DNA of 64,000 nt, taken from contig JAUVYV010000005.1 of assembly GCA_030602885.1 (NCBI GenBank), positions 33,670-97,669 on the forward strand, written 5' to 3'. The notes under the pieces are model-generated. The model saw nothing but the letters and a program-made list of their open reading frames with translations. It did no database searches and was not told the origin of the DNA. Source of the DNA: Phycisphaerales bacterium (GTDB lineage Bacteria; Planctomycetota; Phycisphaerae; Sedimentisphaerales; Anaerobacaceae). The position numbers were made by a program, and so were the translations under genes. Below are positions 9,184-15,473 of this stretch, one piece after another. Position 1 is the stretch's first letter, and each line of letters opens with the position of its first letter.

Positions 9184-12100
9184 TCAACCTCCCGCTTCAA
9201 TCTGCTCATTATTTACCGGCACCGTCATCGTCGCCGTGCACCCGCCGCCCGGTGAGGACTCTATGTCGAAGTTCCCCCCGATATCCTCCAGCCGTTCACG
9301 AATACTCATCAGCCCGTACTCGCTCCTGCGCCCCGCCGTCGCCGCCTGCCGCTCAACGTCAAAACCGACGCCGTTATCTTCCACGGCGACCTGTATTTCG
9401 TCGTCGATTTTTCGAACCGAAACCTTCACCTTCTTCGCATTCGAGTGCTTGACGACATTGGCCAGAAGCTCACGAACGTTCCTGAACAGAAGCACTCGAA
9501 CGTCGTCGTCCAGCAGCTTTTCACTGCCGTCGTCATAAAATTCCGTCTTTATTCCGTATCTGTGCCCCACGTTTTCCTCGAGCCATTCTTCGACCGCCGC
9601 CTCGAAACCCAGCTCGTAGAGTATCGGATAGCTCAGGTCAAATGTCAGCGACCGCGTGTCTTGAATCGTCTTATCCAGAGATGCACTCACCTCAGCTAAA
9701 ACCTCGTTTGGCTCTCTCGCCGTCGTCCCCGCTCGCAACGCATCCAGCTTAATCTTTGCCAATGCCAGCGACTGGCTCACGGTGTCGTGAAGCTCGCCCG
9801 CTATCCGCCGCCGCTCGCGCTCCTCGGCTAATGTCAGTTGCGACGCAAGAGATTTCAACTGCCTCTGATACTCGATAAGCTTCTGCTCCGCCTTCTCCTC
9901 TTCGGTAATATCGCGGCTGATGCCAAGAAGCCCCACAATCCCGCCACTACTGTCCCACAAAGGCATTTTTGTCGTCAAGCCGCATATCTCGTTGCCTTCC
10001 GCATCAACCCCGTACTCCTTACGATTGGCCACCGACTCGCCCGACCGGAGAACCTCTTGTTCTTCGGCATAGTACCTTGCCGCCTCATCCTCCGGATAGA
10101 GGTCAAAGTCCGTCTTTCCCACAAGCTGCTCCGGCGTATCGGCCCCCCTGTACCTCGCTACCGTCTCATTGCAAAGTATGAACTGACTCGCCGTATCCTT
10201 CACGTATATCTCATCAGGTATGCTGTCAATCAGCGTTCGAAGCAGATTGTGCTCTTTCGCCAGCGCCTCTTCCATCGCCTTACGCTCGGTTATATCGTGG
10301 CAGATACCCACGATCCCTGTTATCCTCCCATCAATGTCGCGCAAAGGCACCTTACTGGTCAAGCCCCATATCCCATTGCCTGCCTTATCAATGCCGAATT
10401 CCTCATGGTTCAGCAGCGGCTCACCCATCCGGATTATCTGTTGTTCCTCAGCACTGAAATGCTCGGCATCTTCCGGATACAAGTCAAAATCCGTCTTACC
10501 AATCATCTCCTCAGCAGTCTCCACCCCCGCGCGCTTGGCACAGACTGGGTTGCAGAGAATGAAACGGTTGTCAACATCCTTCACATAAATCAAATCCGGC
10601 ATGTTATCTATCAAAGTCCGCAGAAGATTCCGCTCCCTCACTACCGCCTCCTCCGCTCGCTTGCGCTCCGTCACATCTTGAAAAGTCCCGGTCAGTCTCA
10701 CCGTCTTGCCGTTTTTCACATGGGGCGTACAAGTGGTATGCGTCCATAGGTGCCTGCCTTTAGCCGTGATGAACCGAATTTCCATATCGTACGGCTCGCC
10801 ACACTCAAGAGCTCGTTGAATGGCGCTCGCCAGCTTCGGCCGGTCTTCCGAATGGTAGAAATTAATCGCCTCATCCAACGATGGTTTGTAGTCCAGCGGC
10901 ACTTCATGTATGCAATAGGTCTCTTCTGTCCAGCGTACCTCTTTTGTGATGGCATCGAGCTCCCAACCACCCACCTTTGCCATTCGCCCCGTTGCATTGA
11001 GGAACGCCTCGCTCCGTTGCAGTTCTTCCTCCGCACGCTTGCGCTCGGTAATGTCCATTACCGCCTCGAGCACATGGACTACTCGCCCGGATTCATCTTT
11101 GATCGGCTGAGACACTATGTGATACCAGCATCCGTCCTGTGGGTTATAACGCTCCACCTCCGCCGTCTGCCCCGTCTTAAGGACCCTTATTGTCGCGCAC
11201 GGCTCACACGGCTCGTCCCGCCCCTCGTAAAACTTGTGGCACAACTGCCCCACCGGCTCGCCGCACGCAAACATCTTGCGAATCTTGCTGTTCACCCACT
11301 TTATCCTCATATCAGCATCTATCAGAGATAGCCCTGTGTTCAGCGAAGACAGAATCGTATCCATCTGCTCTCGCTCACGCTCCAGCGCCGTTTCCGCACG
11401 CTTGCGCTCCGTGATATCACGATCGATCCCCACGATACCCGCTATTCTGCCTTCGCTGTCGCGCAAAGGAACCTTCGTCGTTAGAACACAAAACTCCTCG
11501 TCCGCTGCGTCCCTGCTGACACCCTCACGATTTATCAAGGGCTCTCCGGACTCTATGACCCTTCGCTCCTCGGCAAGGAACTGCTCGGCCAAATCCCGTG
11601 GGTAGAAATCAAAGTCCGTCTTCCCCACCACATCATCGGCGCTGCTCTGTCCCTCGCGCCTGACCACCGCCTCATTGCAAAGAACAAACCGCGATTCCGT
11701 GTCTTTGACATAGATCCTGTCCGGTATGTTGCCTATCACCGTCCGAAGTAAATTACGCTCCTCTATTAACGCCTTTTCCGCCTTCTTCTCCTGAGCAACG
11801 TCACGACCGATGCCGACAATACCTATTATCCTTCCTTCGCTGTCTCGCAGCGGCATCCTCGTGTTCAAACCCCAAACCTCATTGCCCTTGCTATCCAGGT
11901 AGATCTCAAAACAATTGACCTTCGGCTCACCGGAACACATGATCTGCTGTTCTTCCGCGCAGTACCGCTCCGCCACCTTCCCCGGATACAAGTCAAAGTC
12001 TGTCTTGCCGATTAGCTCATCCGGCGATGACACCCCGTGATGCTCCGCAACCGTTCTGTTGCAAAGAATAAACCGGCTGTCCGTATCCTTCACATATATC

Positions 12101-12642
12101 TCATCCGGCATATTATCTATCAGAGTCCGAAGCAGATTCCGTTCGGCCGCCAGCTTCCCCTCCGCACGCTTTTCTTTTGTTATATCACGCACAATATGTA
12201 CCGTGCTTGTGACTTTGCCTTTACCGTCTTTCACAGGATCTACCGTAACCATCAACCACCGGTCTATACCCGGTACCTGAAGTCCAACACTCTCCCGCCG
12301 GCCCGTCTTCAGCATCTTCTTCAGGGGACACCCCGCAATGGGCTTATCCGACCCATGAACAAGTTTGCAGCACAACTGCCCGACCATCTCCTCTGTGCCA
12401 AGACCTGTAAACCGCTCTCCTGCACTATTGCTCCGAAGGATGTGCGATTTGGTGTCCACAAGACACACCCAATCCGATATCGCATCGAAGGCCTTCTCCA
12501 GTCCCCCACGTGCGGCGGTTCCCGCTTCCTCGCGCTTCTCATCGGCAAAAACCCTCTCCACACGCTCGAACCTCTTCTTGCCCGAACGCTTACTTCCAAC
12601 CTCTCCGATTCCCTTGCTGTTCTTTCTCGACTTGCCCATCAT
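9184..12642 (-). CDS. Cytosolic multi-PAS sensor histidine kinase (HisKA_3 type)
   Basis: A 1152-aa sensor kinase with seven PAS domains and no membrane segment. Approximate order: PAS (47-160); two PAS of one subtype (167-285, 294-410); a Cys-rich PAS (424-530, LCHKFYEGRDEPCEPC); a PAS_3-like domain (540-655); two more of the repeated subtype (670-780, 800-914); HisKA_3 with the phosphoacceptor His in ELHDTVSQ (~949); HATPase_c (1054-1150; VEDNGVGFD, YGLMSIRERL). The four repeated PAS share a YVKDT...F(I/V)LCN core and KTDFD(L/F)YP. The stop is two bases from the response regulator. The start is ATG 12642 after GGGAG. The first 22 codons and their upstream DNA are a near-copy of those before the GatB-tail ORF. 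The ligand is unknown; domain 1 and the Cys-rich PAS may bind a metal or Fe-S centre (inference). Confidence 0.93.
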   Translation of the reverse strand: MMGKSRKNSKGIGEVGSKRSGKKRFERVERVFADEKREEAGTAARGGLEKAFDAISDWVCLVDTKSHILRSNSAGERFTGLGTEEMVGQLCCKLVHGSDKPIAGCPLKKMLKTGRRESVGLQVPGIDRWLMVTVDPVKDGKGKVTSTVHIVRDITKEKRAEGKLAAERNLLRTLIDNMPDEIYVKDTDSRFILCNRTVAEHHGVSSPDELIGKTDFDLYPGKVAERYCAEEQQIMCSGEPKVNCFEIYLDSKGNEVWGLNTRMPLRDSEGRIIGIVGIGRDVAQEKKAEKALIEERNLLRTVIGNIPDRIYVKDTESRFVLCNEAVVRREGQSSADDVVGKTDFDFYPRDLAEQFLAEERRVIESGEPLINREGVSRDAADEEFCVLTTKVPLRDSEGRIAGIVGIDRDITERKRAETALEREREQMDTILSSLNTGLSLIDADMRIKWVNSKIRKMFACGEPVGQLCHKFYEGRDEPCEPCATIRVLKTGQTAEVERYNPQDGCWYHIVSQPIKDESGRVVHVLEAVMDITERKRAEEELQRSEAFLNATGRMAKVGGWELDAITKEVRWTEETYCIHEVPLDYKPSLDEAINFYHSEDRPKLASAIQRALECGEPYDMEIRFITAKGRHLWTHTTCTPHVKNGKTVRLTGTFQDVTERKRAEEAVVRERNLLRTLIDNMPDLIYVKDVDNRFILCNPVCAKRAGVETAEEMIGKTDFDLYPEDAEHFSAEEQQIIRMGEPLLNHEEFGIDKAGNGIWGLTSKVPLRDIDGRITGIVGICHDITERKAMEEALAKEHNLLRTLIDSIPDEIYVKDTASQFILCNETVARYRGADTPEQLVGKTDFDLYPEDEAARYYAEEQEVLRSGESVANRKEYGVDAEGNEICGLTTKMPLWDSSGGIVGLLGISRDITEEEKAEQKLIEYQRQLKSLASQLTLAEERERRRIAGELHDTVSQSLALAKIKLDALRAGTTAREPNEVLAEVSASLDKTIQDTRSLTFDLSYPILYELGFEAAVEEWLEENVGHRYGIKTEFYDDGSEKLLDDDVRVLLFRNVRELLANVVKHSNAKKVKVSVRKIDDEIQVAVEDNGVGFDVERQAATAGRRSEYGLMSIRERLEDIGGNFDIESSPGGGCTATMTVPVNNEQIEAGG

Positions 12643-12676
12643 CGCATCTCCCGCAGTCAAATCAGCCGCTTAAATG
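12572..12676 (-). repeat. 105-bp duplicated segment, copy A (kinase 5' end)
   Basis: This segment covers the kinase's first ~23 codons, its ribosome binding site and about 30 bases upstream. It matches 13511-13615 with six mismatches by eye, in the same orientation and at a constant offset of 939 bases. The coding part gives MMGKSRKNSKGIGEVGSKRS. Confidence 0.93.
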
Positions 12677-12695
12677 TCCCCGACTCTACTTTTGC

Positions 12696-12863
12696 TCACC
12701 CTCCGGCGCGCACAACTTGCTCACTTACCGTATCTTTACTCGATCCTTTACCAAAGGATTGTAAATACTGTTCTAAAGATTCCTCCTGCTGCCCACTTGC
12801 AAGAATTCTCCCCCCGCCGACACACACAACACACAAGCCAAAACCGGCCAACTTCCCCACCAT
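12696..12863 (-). CDS. Putative small exported protein (55 aa) upstream of the sensor kinase
   Basis: A short ORF, not recognised as any family. It begins MVGKLAGFGLCVVCVGGG, a short basic start followed by a hydrophobic stretch and a possible signal-peptidase site (ILASG), then a polar tail of about 30 residues. An AGGAG stands six bases before the ATG, which is the main reason for listing it. It lies 53 bases upstream of the kinase on the same strand and could be a small periplasmic partner or a chance ORF. The low-complexity polar tail (QQEESLEQYL) gives no functional clue. Confidence 0.35.
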   Translation of the reverse strand: MVGKLAGFGLCVVCVGGGRILASGQQEESLEQYLQSFGKGSSKDTVSEQVVRAGG

Positions 12864-13041
12864 ATTCTTCTCCTGGATTTCCAACAGGCAATTGTACCCA
12901 CTGGCCGCAAACAATCCAGCAAAATCACGGAAAATACAAAAAAAACCACAAATCGAAACACCCGATTATGGGGCATTGACGTGAGCGAACACCGAAAACC
13001 CCTCCAGGGCCGCGACCGGGCCTTCTCCCGCTCTAAAAAGC

Positions 13042-13386
13042 TCATCCCGCCGAACCCGGAATCAGACACAGAAACCGCAAAGTCCCCATCCCCGTATTCT
13101 TGAAACAGTGCTCCCTGCCCCCCGGAACAAAAATTACAAACTCCTTCTCAAAAGCATGCTCTGCACCGTCACACACAAATGTCCCCTTCCCTTCCACAAT
13201 GAATACCTCATGCTCCCACTCATGTGTATGCAGAGGCGTATGTCCCGCCGGTTCCAGTTCGAACATCCGCATAGCAAAGTTCTCCGCCCCATCGTCTTTG
13301 GAGATGAGCCATCTGATTTCGACGCCTTCGGCCCCGTCCATCTCTACTGAATTCTTCGCAACCGCACTGCTCCTGACAACCTTCAT
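13042..13386 (-). CDS. Cupin-domain protein
   Basis: A single-domain cupin of 114 aa. The first cupin motif is visible as HTPLHTHEWEHEVFIVEGKG (His ligands and Glu), the second as PGGREHCFKNTG. Such small cupins bind a metal and act as isomerases, dioxygenases or sensors, so no specific reaction can be assigned. The ATG at 13386 is preceded by AAGGGAAG at suitable spacing. The gene stands between the two copies of the 105-bp duplication and points the same way as the kinase, 178 bases upstream of the small exported ORF. Confidence 0.85.
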   Translation of the reverse strand: MKVVRSSAVAKNSVEMDGAEGVEIRWLISKDDGAENFAMRMFELEPAGHTPLHTHEWEHEVFIVEGKGTFVCDGAEHAFEKEFVIFVPGGREHCFKNTGMGTLRFLCLIPGSAG

Positions 13387-13407
13387 GTCACTTCCCTTGT
13401 CTTGCTC

Positions 13408-13581
13408 TTATCCAAATTTTTTATCAAGTATCTCCGAGACCACCTTGGGATTGGCCCGGCCCTTAGTCTTCTGCATTACCTGGCCCAGCGAAAAACCCCG
13501 TGCCTTGCCGCTCTTCTTGCCCGAACGCTTACCTCCAACCTCTTCGATTCCCTTGCTGTTCTTTCTCGACTTGCCCATCAT
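13408..13581 (-). CDS. Stand-alone GatB C-terminal tail (57-aa ORF)
   Basis: The last ~30 residues (ARGFSLGQVMQKTKGRANPK followed by VVSEILDKKF) look like the extreme C-terminus of GatB, the B subunit of Asp/Glu-tRNA amidotransferase (YqeY/GatB tail that contacts tRNA). The rest of GatB is absent here. The first ~22 residues are instead nearly identical to the N-terminus of the sensor kinase and come from the 105-bp duplication, as does the ribosome binding site GGGAG before ATG 13581. The ORF could be a decayed gatB remnant joined to duplicated DNA, or a small expressed tRNA-binding protein. The spacing to the downstream cupin start is 21 bases, so the two could be cotranscribed. Confidence 0.5.
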   Translation of the reverse strand: MMGKSRKNSKGIEEVGGKRSGKKSGKARGFSLGQVMQKTKGRANPKVVSEILDKKFG

Positions 13582-13615
13582 CGCATCTCCCGCAGCCAAA
13601 TCAGTCGTTCAAATG
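13511..13615 (-). repeat. 105-bp duplicated segment, copy B (GatB-tail 5' end)
   Basis: Direct-repeat partner of 12572-12676. It contributes the ribosome binding site and first ~22 codons of the GatB-tail ORF. Three of the six differences fall in the non-coding upstream part, where they are densest. Confidence 0.93.
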
Positions 13616-13837
13616 CCTCTTATCACAGCCGCCCTACGGGCTCCTTCCGTCAGGCGTCAGCATCATAACCTATACCCTAATAGGTGTCTCACCATTACAC
13701 GGGGCCAGTATAATACTACCCCCCAACCTTTACCCGCCACCAGCGGACCCATTTTTCGCCCAAAAAAGGCGGCAATTCATTCACTCATTTGCTTACGCGC
13801 CAGCTTTTGGCGGCTGGTGCAATGCAGGCTAAGGCCC

Positions 13838-14992
13838 TTACCGACGAGTAAAATGGCTGCCGGGAAGATGCTTGATAAGCCCTTTGAGACGAAGAGAGAT
13901 TAGGGTGGCATTGATACTGCCGGGTGATAGATCCGCCTCGCCGATTATCTGTTCGATGTGGACGGGTTCGGTGCCGAGGCAGTTGTAAATGGTTTTCTCA
14001 CAGTCGCTTAGATTCAGTTTGTTTACGTCAAACAGAGGCGCTTCGACCTGGGCTTCTGTCTGCTTGGCGGCTTCGGTTACACCATCTTTAAGCTGCCGGC
14101 CGATATGGCCCAGGGCGTCCATTATATCCTCGACGGATTCAATCAGCGTTGCGCCTTCCTTAATGAGCCGATTCGAGCCGCGGCTAAACGGCGAATCGAT
14201 TTTGCCGGGCACTGCCATCACTTCGCGGTCGTTTTCAAGGGCGGCTTTCGCAGTAATCAGCGCACCGGAATTATTGCCGGCTTCAACAACGATTGTTCCG
14301 AGCGACAGGCTGGCTATTATTCGGTTGCGGGGCGGGAAATTCTCGGAAAGCGGCTCATACCGCAGGGGCAGCTCACTTACGCAGGCGCCGGATTCGGCGA
14401 TTTTGTCGAACAGCCCTTTGTTTTCGGGCGGGAAGACGTTTGCCAGGCCGCAGCCCTGTACGGCAATGGTGCGTCCTGCCGCCGCCAATGCGCCGCTATG
14501 CGCTTCGGTGTCGATGCCGTAGGCCATGCCTGAGCAGATCGTAAAGCCCGCGGCAGCCAGGATATGCGCGAATCGCGCGGCCTGCTCCTTGCCGTATATG
14601 CTGCAACGGCGAGAGCCGACTATTGCGATGGCGAGGTTGTCGCGGGGCAGCAGAGTGCCTTTGATATAGAGGACAGGCGGTGGGTCGTGGATTCGCTTTA
14701 GAAGCGGCGGATAGCGTTGGTCTTCGAGATGGACGAGCCAGACGCCGAGCTTTTCGGCCAGCTCTAACTCAGGTGAGGGATTGAACTTATGGCGGGTTGC
14801 GGCGATTCTTTCGGCGGTTTTAGGGCCGATGCCGTCGATTTTGGTCAGCTCGGCTACTGATGCGCCTAAGATGTAATCCGTTGAGCTGAAATGGCTCAGG
14901 AGCCTTTTGAAGGTCACCGAGCCGACGCCCTCGGCCTGGCTTATCCTGAGCCAGCCTTCAATGTCGGTCGAATGTCGGTGTGTTTTTGCCAT
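13838..14992 (-). CDS. dprA: DNA-processing protein DprA
   Basis: DprA loads RecA onto incoming single-stranded DNA during natural transformation. Residues ~10-70 contain helix-hairpin-helix elements (LTKIDGIGPKTAERIAATRH). The Rossmann-like DNA-binding core has LAIAIVGSRRCSIYGKEQAA, ICSGMAYGIDTEAHSGAL, FPPRNRIIASLS and GALITAKAALENDREVMAVP. The C-terminal ~60 residues form the DprA winged helix (IYNCLGTEPVHIEQIIGEAD). The length of 384 aa is typical. The ATG at 14992 gives a normal N-terminus. No other competence genes are in view. Confidence 0.96.
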   Translation of the reverse strand: MAKTHRHSTDIEGWLRISQAEGVGSVTFKRLLSHFSSTDYILGASVAELTKIDGIGPKTAERIAATRHKFNPSPELELAEKLGVWLVHLEDQRYPPLLKRIHDPPPVLYIKGTLLPRDNLAIAIVGSRRCSIYGKEQAARFAHILAAAGFTICSGMAYGIDTEAHSGALAAAGRTIAVQGCGLANVFPPENKGLFDKIAESGACVSELPLRYEPLSENFPPRNRIIASLSLGTIVVEAGNNSGALITAKAALENDREVMAVPGKIDSPFSRGSNRLIKEGATLIESVEDIMDALGHIGRQLKDGVTEAAKQTEAQVEAPLFDVNKLNLSDCEKTIYNCLGTEPVHIEQIIGEADLSPGSINATLISLRLKGLIKHLPGSHFTRR

Positions 14993-15140
14993 GTGCTAAT
15001 CGGGTAATCGTAACAGTTGAATTGGCCGGAGTTTAGCAAATAGATGCCGGCAGTCAAGAGAAATCAGCGGGAGAAGGTCATCGAGGATTTTCGCTTGCTG
15101 CGAATTTTCGGTTAAAAATGGGTCGGCTGGAGGCGGATAA

Positions 15141-15163
15141 ACCCGCCAGACAGAGCGGCGGGT
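15141..15163. repeat. REP-like hairpin (ACCCGCC / GGCGGGT)
   Basis: A 7-bp inverted repeat followed by AAAG. A related unit (CCCGCC...GGCGGG followed by TAAA) occurs at 63909-63927, so this is a dispersed element rather than a local regulator. Confidence 0.6.
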
Positions 15164-15332
15164 AAAGAAAGGTTGGGGGGGGTAGTATAAGTATAGCTAA
15201 TAGTAGGGTTGAGAAAGGGGTCAGGAGAGAGGGGTGGGAAATGGGCGGGAAGGGCGAATTCGGGGTCGAGAGGGGCAAATGGGGTGGGTTTTGGCGTTTG
15301 ACGAAACGTGCGAAAGTTTGAGTAGAATGTGG

Positions 15333-15360
15333 TTGACTTTTTGCGGTTGTGTAGTATAAT
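15333..15360 (+). promoter_or_regulatory. Sigma70-type promoter of the GH30 gene
   Basis: TTGACT and TATAAT separated by 16 bases, a near-consensus pair. It predicts a transcript start near 15367 and a leader of about 107 bases ending in the strong ribosome binding site AGGAGG before the ATG at 15474. Confidence 0.75.
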
Positions 15361-15473
15361 AGCATTACGATGGAGTTATTCTGTGATTAGGCGTGACAGG
15401 ACGGCAGGCATCTTTTGTTCACATCCGTTTTATAATTAACTCGAGGTTACTTTAAGAATTTAGGAGGAGTACC

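Larger units (their letters stand above)
14993..15473. other. Divergent intergenic region with promoter and repeats
   Basis: The 481 bases between dprA and the GH30 gene hold a hairpin repeat (15141-15163) and a good promoter for the GH30 gene (15333-15360). A purine-rich stretch at 15165-15300 carries no convincing gene; the antisense ORF at 15078-15365 is low-complexity Pro/Ser/Leu. Confidence 0.6.

Noticed and set aside
15078..15365. 95-aa ORF on the minus strand
   Set aside because: It is low-complexity Pro/Ser/Leu, and it overlaps the GH30 promoter and a repeat hairpin.
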